Part shown: piece after piece, positions 17,494-26,199 of the stretch
How the letters are laid out: every line of letters begins with the position of its first letter
Numbering within the stretch: the first letter of the stretch is position 1
Made by a program: the position numbers and the translations under genes
Assembly: GCF_000418325.1 (NCBI RefSeq)
Contig: NC_021658.1
Coordinates: 7,516,001 to 7,580,000 of the forward strand
Direction of reading: 5' to 3'
Source of the DNA: Sorangium cellulosum So0157-2
GTDB taxonomy: Bacteria; Myxococcota_A; Polyangia; Polyangiales; Polyangiaceae
Length of the DNA stretch: 64,000 nt
Notes under the pieces: generated by a model
Seen by the model: only the letters and a program-made list of their open reading frames with translations
Told to the model about the DNA's origin: nothing
The model's database searches: none

Positions 17494-18798
17494 CTACCCC
17501 TCGCCCCGCTCGGCCACCGGCGGCGGCGGGACATCGCCGTCGCCCGGCGCGGCGTCGCGCGCGGCGCGGCCCAGCCCGCGGCCGAAGAAGAGCGACTCCC
17601 GCTCGGGCGCGGCGAGCTCGCCGGCCTTGCGGAGCGTGGCGCGCAGCGCCTGCGGGCCGACGAGCTCGCCGAAGACGGCCGCGGCCGCCGCGGCGACGAG
17701 GACGGTGTGCCCGACCGGGCCCGGAAAGCGCAGCGCGAAGGCGAGCCCGACGCTCATGGCGACGGCGCCCGACGAGAGCAGCCCGAGGCCGAGCCAGGGC
17801 GAGGTGTCGCGCGCGTCCGGCGACGCGACCCGGAAGACGAGGCCGGTCGCGAGCTTGCCGAGGACCCGCGCCGCCAGCGCGATCGCCACGATCCAGGGCA
17901 GGAACGGCGCCGCCTTCGGGTTCACCTGCGCGCCCGCGAGCAGGAGCGCCGGCAGGATGACCGGCCGCTCGGTCGGCGCGATCATCGCGACGATCTCCTC
18001 GCGGTGCCGGGAGAGCGCGGCGATGGTCACGCCCATCGCGAACGTCGCGAAGAGCGGCGACAGGCCGACCCGCGCGCTCGTGCCCATCGTGAGCAGCGAC
18101 GTGCCGAGCAGCACGCCCCAGCTCTGGATCAGGCGGAAATCGCTGCCGAGGAGCACGACCGCGATGAGCCCGAGCACCACGCCGATGAGCGCCGTGACGA
18201 TCGTCCACCCCCAGAACGCGAGCGGCCAGTGGCCCGTCGCCTGCGGGACCAGCGCGAAGGCGCCGCCCATCATGAGCAGCGGCCCGAGGTCGTCGCAGTC
18301 GGCGATGTCGGCGATGAGGTCCGAGAGCTTGCCGCTCGCGCTGTAGCGCTGCGTGACCCAGAGCACGGCGTGCCGCGTCGTCTCGGCCGAGACGGCGCCC
18401 ACGCCCGCCGCGAGCAGCACCCGGTCGCCGCTCTCCAGCGACGGCGCGCCGCGCGCCGCCGCGAACCACACCGCGGCGGCCACCGCCGAGCCGGTGAGCA
18501 GGCTCATCAGCACGCCGAGCGCCATGCGCGACGGGCGGACGCGGCGGTTGCCGACGAAGCCGAAATCGAGGCCGACCACGACCGCGAGCCAGCCGAGCGC
18601 GACGCCCGCCACGGGCTCGAACGCGGCGAGCGACGAGGGCTCGAGCAGCCCGAGCGCCGAGGGCCCGAGCACGAAGCCGAGCACCACGTACTCGGCGCCC
18701 GACGGGAGGCCGATGCCCCGCAGCACGCGGCCGCCGACGAGCGAGCTGCCGAGGTACGACAGCACGAGCAGCCCCATCAGGAGCCAGATGGCGTTCAC
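17494..18798 (-). CDS. CPA2-type cation/proton antiporter
   Basis: 434 residues. The GTG start (18796-18798) overlaps the stop of the MscS-like gene as GTGA. The protein is almost wholly membrane-embedded with 11-13 hydrophobic helices. Seen are LVLSYLGSSLVGGRVL, GAEYVVLGFVLGPSALGLLEP and VVVGLDFGF, as in exchanger family members, and IADIADCDDLGPLLMM with an acidic pair in the ion-path region. It differs enough from the next gene to suggest the two work as partners or on different ions rather than being a recent duplication. Its soluble C-terminus is short and carries no regulatory domain. Confidence 0.82.
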   Translation of the reverse strand: MNAIWLLMGLLVLSYLGSSLVGGRVLRGIGLPSGAEYVVLGFVLGPSALGLLEPSSLAAFEPVAGVALGWLAVVVGLDFGFVGNRRVRPSRMALGVLMSLLTGSAVAAAVWFAAARGAPSLESGDRVLLAAGVGAVSAETTRHAVLWVTQRYSASGKLSDLIADIADCDDLGPLLMMGGAFALVPQATGHWPLAFWGWTIVTALIGVVLGLIAVVLLGSDFRLIQSWGVLLGTSLLTMGTSARVGLSPLFATFAMGVTIAALSRHREEIVAMIAPTERPVILPALLLAGAQVNPKAAPFLPWIVAIALAARVLGKLATGLVFRVASPDARDTSPWLGLGLLSSGAVAMSVGLAFALRFPGPVGHTVLVAAAAAAVFGELVGPQALRATLRKAGELAAPERESLFFGRGLGRAARDAAPGDGDVPPPPVAERGEG

Positions 18799-20807
18799 GA
18801 GGCCGCGCCCCGATCCAGCGGCGCGCGGCGCGGCGCGCCGCCGGAGGACGCCGGCGCGCGCCCGAGCGCGATGCCGGCGGCGGCGAGCGCCTGCGCCACG
18901 GCGGCGAGCCAGCGGCTGCGCACGTCGTCGCCGTCGCACGCCATCGTGGCCCGGAAGTGCGCGCCCCCCTCGTCGATCGCGACGAGCGCGGCGCGGGCGC
19001 GGCTGCCGAGGCTCGATCCGGTCTTGAGGAGCAGCTCCCGCACCCGGTCGAGATCCGCGGAGGGGTCGACGCTGATCTCGACGGCCACGAGCGGGGGGCG
19101 GCCGCGGACGCGCGTCGGGTGGAACAGGCTGAGCAGGTGGGGCACGCGCACGACGCACCCGTCCTCGTCCTCGAGGCGCGCCTCCATCAGCGTCAGCTCG
19201 CGGACCCGCCCGGACCGGCCGCCCACGTCGGCGACGTCGCCGACGCGCAGGCGCCGGCCGTAGATGACCGAGAGCCCGACGGCCGCCGACGCGATGAGCG
19301 GCGTGCTGGCGAGCCCGGCCGACGCGAGCACCACGAAGCCGACCCGCGTGAGCGCCCCCTCCTCGGTGCCGGTGATGAGCGGCGCCGCGAGCAGCAGCGC
19401 GGCCACGAGGATGCCGAAGCGGACGAGGACCCCGGTCGCGACCGCGAGCTCCGAGGGGAGCCACCCGAGCGACGTCTCGCCCCGGCTGACGCTCCCGAAG
19501 AACAGCCCCACGAAGCGGATGAGGACGATGACCGCGAGCGTCGCGAGGATCGCGAGCACGAGCACGGGGACGCTCCGCGCGATGCGCCCCATGAGCTCCG
19601 ACATCGGCGCGAGCACGAAGCCGGTGAGCTTCTGGCTGTAGTTGCGCGTGGACTCGAACAGGGAGAGCGCGAAGAGGATCCAGATGTAGGCGATGCCCAG
19701 CCGGACGAGGATGCCGGCGGCGCCGAGCGCGACGGAGAGCGCGCCCTGGGACGCGGCGGGCCGGAGCATCTCGATGCCGCGGACGTGCAGCGCCGGGAGC
19801 CGCTCCGGGTGCTCGGCGACCCAGGCGCGCGCCCGCTCGACGAGCTCGCCGACCTTGCGGAGCAGGAGGAGCGCGATCAGCCCCGAGAAGACGAGCAGCG
19901 AGAAGGAGAACACGCTCGTGGCGAGGCGGCTCCGGCTGTGCTCCTTGGCGAGGACGTCGCGCACCGTGGCGGCGATCGCGGCGGCGTGGACGGAGACGGT
20001 GGTGGTGCCCGCCGCGACGGCGTCCTCGGGCCCGATGTGGATGAGCGGGCTCGCGCCGACGTAGATCACGGCCACGCCCGCCTGCTCGTCGACGCGGACC
20101 TCGGGGATCTGCTTCTCCTGGGCGGCGCGCTCCAGCACCTTCGCCGCCTCGCGGGCGCGCTCCGGGGGGGAGAGGCTGCCGCGGTGCACGCGGATGGCGA
20201 ACACCGTGCGGCCGAGCAGCTCGACGCGCGCCTCGGGCTGCTCGGCCGCCGGGGGCGGCGGCTGGGGGTCGGGCGTGCGCGGCTCGGCCTGGTCGGCGGC
20301 CGGCTGCGGCGGCGCGGGCGCCAGCACGACCTTCGCGGCCGCCGACCGGGGCGGCGCCGGCGACGGCGCGACGTGCACGATCGGCGGCTGCACCGGCGGC
20401 GGCTGGGCCGCGGGCGGCTGCGGCGGCGCGGCGGCCTGCGCGGGCGGCGGATCGGCGGCGGGCGGCGGATCGTCCGCGGGCGGCGCCGGCGCGGCGGCGG
20501 GCGGCGCCGAGGTGGCCTGCGCGGGCGCGGGCTGCGCCGGCGGCGCGGAGGCGGCCTGAGCCGCCGGCGCCGACGCGGCCGCGTTGAGCAGCCCAACGAT
20601 CGCCGGCACCAAAACGACCACCACCGCGAGCCGCGCCGCCATCGCGCCCCGGGAGGGCAGCGGCAGCCCGGCCTCGGCCCGCCGCCGCCAGGTCACCACC
20701 TGGCCGACGATCGCCATCCCGACGCAGAGCGCGCCGAGCGCCCATCCGAGCCCGGGCGAGAGGAACGTCCCGGCCAGCCCCGAGATCGGCGGATCGTAGA
20801 CGTTCAC
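18795..20807 (-). CDS. MscS-family mechanosensitive channel protein with long Pro-rich linker
   Basis: 670 residues from GTG 20807 (615 from ATG 20642). There is an N-terminal helix around residues 15-36 and a second signal-like helix (LAVVVVLVPAIVGLL), then about 120 residues of Pro/Ala linker. Next come a periplasmic segment (VELLGRTVFAIRVHRGSLSP), several membrane helices, the pore-helix region rich in Ala/Gly, and an MscS beta domain (YGRRLRVGDVADVGGRSGRV...RVPHLLSLFHPTRV). Channels of this type open on membrane tension to release solutes. It heads an operon with two antiporters, which fits osmotic adjustment. The start is uncertain because a signal-peptide-bearing stretch lies immediately upstream in another frame. 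Confidence 0.75.
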   Translation of the reverse strand: MNVYDPPISGLAGTFLSPGLGWALGALCVGMAIVGQVVTWRRRAEAGLPLPSRGAMAARLAVVVVLVPAIVGLLNAAASAPAAQAASAPPAQPAPAQATSAPPAAAPAPPADDPPPAADPPPAQAAAPPQPPAAQPPPVQPPIVHVAPSPAPPRSAAAKVVLAPAPPQPAADQAEPRTPDPQPPPPAAEQPEARVELLGRTVFAIRVHRGSLSPPERAREAAKVLERAAQEKQIPEVRVDEQAGVAVIYVGASPLIHIGPEDAVAAGTTTVSVHAAAIAATVRDVLAKEHSRSRLATSVFSFSLLVFSGLIALLLLRKVGELVERARAWVAEHPERLPALHVRGIEMLRPAASQGALSVALGAAGILVRLGIAYIWILFALSLFESTRNYSQKLTGFVLAPMSELMGRIARSVPVLVLAILATLAVIVLIRFVGLFFGSVSRGETSLGWLPSELAVATGVLVRFGILVAALLLAAPLITGTEEGALTRVGFVVLASAGLASTPLIASAAVGLSVIYGRRLRVGDVADVGGRSGRVRELTLMEARLEDEDGCVVRVPHLLSLFHPTRVRGRPPLVAVEISVDPSADLDRVRELLLKTGSSLGSRARAALVAIDEGGAHFRATMACDGDDVRSRWLAAVAQALAAAGIALGRAPASSGGAPRRAPLDRGAAS

Positions 20808-21102
20808 CGTGCGCCGAGCAGCAGGACCAGGAGGCGGCCTGAGCGGCCGGCGCCGCCGTGGCCCGCGCAGATCGCGGCGCGGCCGAGGCGGAGGGCGGCG
20901 CGGAGGTGGCCGGTGCGGGCGGCGGCGGCGCGGGCGCGCGCTGAGAAGGCGGCGCGGGCGCGCGCTGCGGCGGCGCCGGCTGCGCGAGGTGCGCGGGCGC
21001 AGGCTGCGCGAGCGCGCCCTGCGCCGCGTCGGCGAACGCTGGGCCGGCGAGAGAGACGAGGCCGGCGAGCGCGGCCAGAAGCGCGGGGGACAGCCGCTGC
21101 AC
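20808..21102 (-). other. Signal-peptide and Pro-rich segment out of frame with the MscS gene
   Basis: From a GTG at 21102 the minus strand encodes a convincing signal peptide (LSPALLAALAGLVSLAGPAFA) followed by an Ala/Pro/Gln linker of the same composition as the MscS protein's own linker. It is one frame away from the MscS-like gene. Either an indel in the GC-rich tract near 20815-20850 separated the true N-terminus from the channel, or this is a short separate product. I favour the former, with modest confidence. Confidence 0.45.
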
Positions 21103-21243
21103 GCCGGCACTTTCGACCGGAGGCGGTGCGCCGGTCAAGGCAGGACAGCGCCGAGGCCGCTCGCGGCGACCACGGGCGCCCGCGCGAGCGCGGCGGTCGA
21201 GGCCGCGGGCCGCTCCGACGATCGCCCCGTCCGCGCCCGCCCG

Positions 21244-22350
21244 ATGACGGTTCGCCTTGCCGCCGACGCGGGGCGCTGGCAGGGCGCCCGCGTGGCAAGG
21301 ACCAAGAAATCCGTGGCCCCGTCGCTGCTCGTCGGCGACATCGGAGGCACGAACACCCGGCTCGCGCTCTACGACGCCTCCGGCGACAGGCCGCTCTCCG
21401 AGGCGGTCTTCCGCAGCCGCGAGCACGCGAGCTTCGAGGAGATCGCCCTCCCGTTCCTCGTCCGCAGCGACGCGCCCCACCCCGCGATCGCCGTGCTCGG
21501 CGTGGCCGGCCCGATCAAGGACCACGTCGCCGCCATCACGAACCTGCCCTGGCGCCTCGCGGAGCGCGAGCTGTCGCGCCGGCTGAAGATCGCGCGCGTC
21601 CTGCTCGCGAACGACCTCGTGGTCGGCGCCCGGGGCTGCCTGCACATCCCCCGCGCCTCGATCGCGCCGCTCACCGAGCGCCGCCCGCGGCCGAAGGAGA
21701 GCAACCTGGCCGTCATCGCCGCCGGCACCGGCCTCGGCGAGGCCCGGCTCCTCTGGGACGGCGCCCGCCACCTGACGCTCCCGACCGAGGGCGGCCACGC
21801 CGACTTCGCCCCGCGCTCCGCCGTCGAGGTCGAGCTGTGGCAGTTCCTCGCCGAGCGCCACCCGGATCACGTGAGCTACGAGCGGGTCCTCTCGGGCGAC
21901 GGGCTCGGCGCCCTCTTCGATTTCTTCGCCGCCCGCGCCGCCCGCGTGCCCCGCGCGATCGAGCGCCGCCTCGCCGAGGGCGACCGCAACGCGGCGATCT
22001 CCGAGCTCGGGCTCGCGCGCGCGTTCCGGCCCGCCGCGCGCGCGGTCGACCTGTTCGTCGAGATCTACGGCGCCGAGGCGGGCAACCTCGCCCTGCGCGA
22101 GCTGGCGCTCGGCGGGGTCTTCGTCCTCGGCAACATCGCGAGGAACCTCGTCACCGCCCGGCGCGAGCTGTTCATGAAGTCCTTCCTGAAGAAGGGCCGC
22201 CTCACGCCGCTCCTCGAGGGGGTGCCCGTCGCCGTGGTCACCGATCCCCTCGTCGGCGTCCGCGGCGCGCTCGCCCTCGCGAGGGAGCTCGCGGCGCGCG
22301 GCGACGACGACGACGCGCCCCGGCGCCGCGCGCCGTCCCGCAGGTCCTGA
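21244..22350 (+). CDS. glk: Glucokinase
   Basis: Phosphorylates glucose to glucose 6-phosphate in the cytoplasm, feeding both glycolysis and the zwf-opcA-pgl genes nearby. The ATP-binding motif GDIGGTNTRLALYD is near residue 30, with VAGPIKDHVAAITNLPW, LLANDLVVGARG (catalytic Asp in the ND pair), AAGTGLGEARLLW and the sugar-contact strip TEGGHADFAPR, all as in proteobacterial-type Glk. The length of 368 aa from the ATG at 21244 exceeds the usual ~320, and an in-frame GTG at 21292 would give 352. The C-terminal FMKSFLKKGRLTPLL and VPVAVVTDP are typical. It is convergent with the histidine kinase gene, with a perfect hairpin between them. Confidence 0.93.
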   Translation: MTVRLAADAGRWQGARVARTKKSVAPSLLVGDIGGTNTRLALYDASGDRPLSEAVFRSREHASFEEIALPFLVRSDAPHPAIAVLGVAGPIKDHVAAITNLPWRLAERELSRRLKIARVLLANDLVVGARGCLHIPRASIAPLTERRPRPKESNLAVIAAGTGLGEARLLWDGARHLTLPTEGGHADFAPRSAVEVELWQFLAERHPDHVSYERVLSGDGLGALFDFFAARAARVPRAIERRLAEGDRNAAISELGLARAFRPAARAVDLFVEIYGAEAGNLALRELALGGVFVLGNIARNLVTARRELFMKSFLKKGRLTPLLEGVPVAVVTDPLVGVRGALALARELAARGDDDDAPRRRAPSRRS

Positions 22351-22355
22351 GCGCG

Positions 22356-22392
22356 GCGCGGGGCGCGGCGACGACGACGACGCGCCCCGCGC
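22356..22392. terminator. Bidirectional hairpin between convergent glk and histidine kinase genes
   Basis: gcgcggggcgcg (22356-22367) and its exact reverse complement cgcgccccgcgc (22381-22392) form a perfect 12-bp stem with a 13-base loop, precisely between two converging stops. There is no T-tract, but position and strength argue for a shared terminator. Confidence 0.65.
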
Positions 22393-22405
22393 GCGCGACG
22401 CCGCC

Positions 22406-23566
22406 TCAGCGCGCGCCCGCGTCCTCCGCCCCGCCCGCGCCCCCGGGCGCCGGGATCTCGAAGACGAAGCGCGCGCCGCCGCGCGCCCCGGCCTCGACCC
22501 AGATCGAGCCCCCGTGCAGCGCGACGATCCGCCGCGCGATGTACAGGCCGAGGCCGGCCCGGCCCGCGCGGCCGCCCCGCCGCTGGAAGCGCTCGAACAC
22601 CGCGGCGCGCTCCTCGGGCGCGATGCCGGCCCCCCCGTCCTCGACCGAGCAGCGCACGCGCGCGCCCTGCGCCTCGAGCGCGATGAGGACCTCGGCCCCC
22701 CTCGGCGAGTGCCGGATCGCGTTCTCCACGAGGTTCAGGACGACCTGGTAGAGCCGCCGGGCGTCGCCGTCCACGAGCGCGGCGCCCGCCGCCGCGCGGC
22801 GGAGCTGCACCCCCGCGTCGGCCGCGATGAGGGCCACCGTGTCGACCACCTCGGCGACCACGTCGCCCAGGGAGAACCGCCGCGGCTCGATCCGCAGCTC
22901 CCCCGCGTCGGCGAGCGCGGCGTCGAGGATGTCCGAGATGAGCGACGTCATCCTGTCGACGTTGCGGAGCAGCCGCCCCGCGATCGTCGCGCGCTGCGCC
23001 GCCGTCGGAGGGCTCTCGGCGTGCTCGATGAGCGACCCCTGGAGCCGGATGGCATGCAGCGAGGCCTTCAGGTCGTGCGACACGATCGACAGCAGCTCGT
23101 CGCGGTGGCGCCCGAGCTCCTCGAGCCCGGCGCGCGCCGCCTCGAGCTCGGCGCCCTTCGTCGCGAGCTCGCGGGCGATGTCCGCGAGCGCGGTCGTCAG
23201 CGTGATGGCGGCCTCCTTGATCCGGACCGCCTCGTCCCGCGCGGGAGCCCGCCCGAGCAGGAGGCGCGATCCGTCCGCGGCCGGGACCACGAGGAACCTC
23301 ACCGGCTCCTGCCCCTCCCCCTCGCGGCACGCCTGGAGCTCCCACGTGGCGGGCGCCTCGTGGCCCAGCGCGGCCGCGAGCTTCTCGCGGCTCTCCTCGT
23401 GGAACAGCGCCGCGACGTCCCTGCCCGCCGCGGCGCCGCCGAGCCGCCGCTCCACCGCCGCGCTGGCGTGGGTGATCTCGCCGCGCTGCACCACGAGCAG
23501 AAGATCGTCCTCGCTCGCGAGGAGGGCGCCGAGGAGCGCCGCGGCGTCCGGCTGCGTCACCGCCAT
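22406..23566 (-). CDS. Cytoplasmic sensor histidine kinase (PAS-like input)
   Basis: 386 residues. There are no membrane helices. Residues 1-130 resemble a PAS domain (DLLLVVQRGEITHASAAVERRL). A coiled-coil linker leads to the H-box ELLSIVSHDLKASLHAIR (phospho-accepting His near residue 162). The ATP-binding part has the N-box LNLVENAIRHSPRG, G1 VEDGGAGIAPEERAAVF and G2 GLGLYIARRIVALHGG. The start overlaps the end of the cobalamin-binding gene by 10 bases, so the two proteins are co-translated and probably act together. No response regulator is adjacent. The kinase lies at the end of the pentose-phosphate gene row, though a link to sugar metabolism is only positional. Confidence 0.88.
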   Translation of the reverse strand: MAVTQPDAAALLGALLASEDDLLLVVQRGEITHASAAVERRLGGAAAGRDVAALFHEESREKLAAALGHEAPATWELQACREGEGQEPVRFLVVPAADGSRLLLGRAPARDEAVRIKEAAITLTTALADIARELATKGAELEAARAGLEELGRHRDELLSIVSHDLKASLHAIRLQGSLIEHAESPPTAAQRATIAGRLLRNVDRMTSLISDILDAALADAGELRIEPRRFSLGDVVAEVVDTVALIAADAGVQLRRAAAGAALVDGDARRLYQVVLNLVENAIRHSPRGAEVLIALEAQGARVRCSVEDGGAGIAPEERAAVFERFQRRGGRAGRAGLGLYIARRIVALHGGSIWVEAGARGGARFVFEIPAPGGAGGAEDAGAR

Positions 23567-24231
23567 GCCCGCGCGACCTCCACCGCCCGCGAGGCTGACG
23601 CCGCGACCGCGTCGGCCCCGAGCAGCTGAACCGCGTCGGGCAGCGCCGCGACGGCGCGGCCGCCGACGAGGACCTTCACGCCGGGCACGTCCTCGCGCGC
23701 GCGCTGGATGAGCGCGCGCGCCGCCGGCAGGTGCTCGCCGAGGGTGACCGACACGGCGAAGAGCTTCACCTCGCTCCGCCGGAGATCCTCGAGCCCGCGC
23801 GCGAGCGAGATCCCCCCGCTCGCGAACGTCGTCCGCCAGCCGTCGAGGGCGAGCAGATCGGCGACCATGCGCGCGCCGAACACGTGGCGCTCGGGCTCGA
23901 CGTAGCCGACCACCGCCCTCGGCCCCCCCGGCGGCCACTGGATCAGCGGGTAGATGGAGGCCACGGCGGTCTGCGCGACCGCCGTGGCGAGGTGCTCGTC
24001 CGCGACGCTGATCCGGTTCTCGTACCAGCGGCGCCCGACCTCATCCATGGCCGGCACGACGATGCGCTCGTAGACGTAGCCGAGCCCGTTGCCGATCGCG
24101 GCGTGCAGCACGCTCCGCGCGGCGACGTAGTTGCCCGTCAGGATCGCGGCGGTGAACAGGCGCGCCTCGGCGTCGTCGCCCTCGGCGATCCGCGGCTCTC
24201 GGCTTGCAGCTCTTCCCTCGCCCGACGGCAT
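23557..24231 (-). CDS. Cobalamin (B12)-binding regulatory protein
   Basis: 224 residues from ATG 24231 (an upstream ATG at 24321 would add 30 basic residues). Residues 25-100 form the helical cap typical of methionine-synthase-like B12 proteins (YERIVVPAMDEVGRRWYENR, ISVADEHLATAV). A Rossmann-like B12 domain follows with EPERHVFGARMVADLL, where the His of the (D/E)-x-H-x-x-G motif can coordinate cobalt. The same two-domain unit serves as the light sensor in CarH/LitR, but no MerR-type HTH is present here, so output must pass through a partner. The obvious candidate is the overlapping histidine kinase. It could sense light through adenosylcobalamin, or B12 status. Confidence 0.82.
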   Translation of the reverse strand: MPSGEGRAASREPRIAEGDDAEARLFTAAILTGNYVAARSVLHAAIGNGLGYVYERIVVPAMDEVGRRWYENRISVADEHLATAVAQTAVASIYPLIQWPPGGPRAVVGYVEPERHVFGARMVADLLALDGWRTTFASGGISLARGLEDLRRSEVKLFAVSVTLGEHLPAARALIQRAREDVPGVKVLVGGRAVAALPDAVQLLGADAVAASASRAVEVARAWR

Positions 24232-24374
24232 CTGCGCGCGTGTCGTGGCTTCTGGCGCAACGAGCCAGGGCGTCAAGCCTCGCGCCGCGCGGAATCGCCG
24301 CGGCTGCGCGCCAGCGTACATCGGGCCGCTGGCGCGCAGCCGCTGGCGCGCGGGAGGACGCGCCCGGGCGCCCG

Positions 24375-25100
24375 CTACCCGGCCTGCGCCGCCGCCGCGT
24401 CGAGCAGCCAGACGAGCCGTCCGGCGCCGCCGCGCACGGCGCGCGCCGGCACCTCGTCGGCCGGACCCGGCCGCTTCGCCTGCTCCACGACCGCGCGCTT
24501 GCTCGCCCCGCGCGCGAGCAAGAGCTTCACCCGCGCCTCCCGGATCACCGGCGCCGTCAGCGTGAGCCGCGCCTCCAGCCCCTTGTCCGGCTGCGCCGGG
24601 ATCGCGGCGACCAGGCGATCCGCGATGCCCACCGCCCCCGTCCCGGGGAAGAGCGACGCCGTGTGCGCGTCGTCGCCGATCCCCAGCGTCATCAGGTCGA
24701 ACGCCACCGCCGACGCGACCCCGAAGCGCGCGCGCAGGAGCGCCTCGTAGCGCGACGCGGCCCCGGCGAGATCGGCCGCCTCCCCCTCCATGCGGAAGAA
24801 GCGGTCCTCCGGGATGCGCGCCGCCGCGAGATCCCGGCGCGCGGCGCCGTGGTTCGAGCGGGGGTGGTCGGGCGCGACCGCGCGCTCGTCCACCCAGAAC
24901 CACTCGGTCTGCGCCCAGGGGAGCGACAGCGCCGCGAGCCGCCGGTACGCCTCCGACGGCGTGCCCCCGCCCGACAGCGCGATCCGCGCGACGCCGCGCG
25001 CCTCGATCGCCGCCGCGATCGCGCGCGCCATGAGCTCCGCCGCGAGGATCGCGAGCTCCGCCGCGTCCGCCGCGACGAGCGTCTCTTCACCGCCGTTCAT
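24375..25100 (-). CDS. pgl: 6-phosphogluconolactonase
   Basis: 241 residues (DevB/SOL type). It hydrolyses 6-phosphogluconolactone, the second step of the oxidative pentose phosphate pathway. Motifs are complete: RIALSGGGTPSEAYRRLA, the WFWVDERAVAPDHPRSNH block with the phosphate-binding Arg and His, and LMTLGIGDDAHTASLFPG. It lies 22 bases downstream of opcA in the order zwf-opcA-pgl, the usual order in many bacteria, and is followed by the B12-binding gene after a gap of about 140 bases. Length and motifs are ordinary, so the call is secure. Confidence 0.94.
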   Translation of the reverse strand: MNGGEETLVAADAAELAILAAELMARAIAAAIEARGVARIALSGGGTPSEAYRRLAALSLPWAQTEWFWVDERAVAPDHPRSNHGAARRDLAAARIPEDRFFRMEGEAADLAGAASRYEALLRARFGVASAVAFDLMTLGIGDDAHTASLFPGTGAVGIADRLVAAIPAQPDKGLEARLTLTAPVIREARVKLLLARGASKRAVVEQAKRPGPADEVPARAVRGGAGRLVWLLDAAAAQAG

Positions 25101-25122
25101 CTCGGTCCTCCTCCCGGCCTCG

Positions 25123-26199
25123 TCAGAGCGCGCTCCACGCCGCGGCGGCGAGCACCGCCTCGCGCAGCAGGCGATCGCCCTCCAGCGAGTCGATCGTCTT
25201 CGTCAGCACCCACGTCTCGTCCCGGTAGCCGAGCGGGTGCAGGTGGTCGGCCGACCGCGCCCCCTCCATCGTCCACCGCGCCGTCGCGGGCGCCTTGTCG
25301 AGCCGCACGCACCCGAGCGCGAGCGGCTCGCCGCGCAGCGACGTGAAGAGGCGCACGCCGTCGATCCGGCGCTGCGCCTGCTCCCCGGCCGGCGGCCCGT
25401 CCACGAGCGCGATCTCGATCGGCGCGCCGTCCGCCGCGCGGGCGCGGCCCACGACGCCGGCGCCGCCGGGCTGCGCCGGCCCCCGCGACTCGAACGTCCA
25501 GCCGAGCCGCGACCCCATCCACCCGAGGAGCAGCGCCGCCGGATCCGGCTTCGCCCCCGCGCTGCGCGCGATCTCCACCCGCCGGATCGCGCGGGAGGCC
25601 TCGGGCATGTCGTCGAAGAACCGCGCCACGAGCTCGCGGAAGGAGAACGTCCGCACGAACGCCCGGTCCGCGAGCGGCGCCTTCGTCCCGCGCGCCACCT
25701 CCGCGATCCGCTCGATGCACGTCTCGGCCGAGTCGAACACCAGCCGATCGCAGATCGGCGCGAGCGCGTCGCCGAGCACGTTCGGCGCGCCCGGCGCGAG
25801 CTCGACGATCACCGCCACGTCGGAGATCGTCAGCGCGCTCACCACCGACGCGACGCGCTCGGCGGCGGCCACCCCGAACGTGAGCTCCACGCGGTCGTAG
25901 CAGATCGGCACCTCCCCGGCGCGGCGGCACGTGGCCGACCAGTCGGCCTGCACGCTCAGCGGATCGAGCCGGTCGTCGAGCGTGATGAGCAGCGTCCGGC
26001 CCGCGTGCGTCTCGGCGAGCTCCTCGGCCTGCTCCTTCAGGCGCTCGACCTCGGCGCGGCTGCCCACCGCGACGAAGTTCATCGTCGACGCGCGCGTCTT
26101 CGGGGCCGGCTCCGGCCGCGACTCGTCGGGCGACGACCAGAACTCGGCGAGCTCCGACTCGACCCGCTTGATCACCTCGGCGATGCGCCCGGCGCTCAC
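25123..26199 (-). CDS. opcA: Glucose-6-phosphate dehydrogenase assembly protein OpcA
   Basis: 358 residues from a GTG (26197-26199) that overlaps the zwf stop as GTGA. OpcA promotes assembly or redox-linked activation of glucose-6-phosphate dehydrogenase in cyanobacteria and actinobacteria. Visible family features: STMNFVAVG near residue 40, RTLLITLDDRLDPLSVQADW, YDRVELTFG, a central SDVAVIVELAPG strand, and a C-terminal region with LGCVRLDKAPATARW and LHPLGYRDETWVLTKTIDSL. Its placement between zwf and pgl is the standard arrangement and leaves little doubt. Confidence 0.92.
   Translation of the reverse strand: MSAGRIAEVIKRVESELAEFWSSPDESRPEPAPKTRASTMNFVAVGSRAEVERLKEQAEELAETHAGRTLLITLDDRLDPLSVQADWSATCRRAGEVPICYDRVELTFGVAAAERVASVVSALTISDVAVIVELAPGAPNVLGDALAPICDRLVFDSAETCIERIAEVARGTKAPLADRAFVRTFSFRELVARFFDDMPEASRAIRRVEIARSAGAKPDPAALLLGWMGSRLGWTFESRGPAQPGGAGVVGRARAADGAPIEIALVDGPPAGEQAQRRIDGVRLFTSLRGEPLALGCVRLDKAPATARWTMEGARSADHLHPLGYRDETWVLTKTIDSLEGDRLLREAVLAAAAWSAL

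Noticed and set aside
17494..21870. A 1458-codon minus-strand open frame
   Set aside because: Only its last 434 codons are a real gene; the rest reads through the MscS gene and the antisense of glk in the wrong frame because high GC removes stops.
23557..24231. Calling the B12 protein a CarH/LitR transcription factor
   Set aside because: The MerR-type DNA-binding domain is absent and the upstream frame encodes no HTH.
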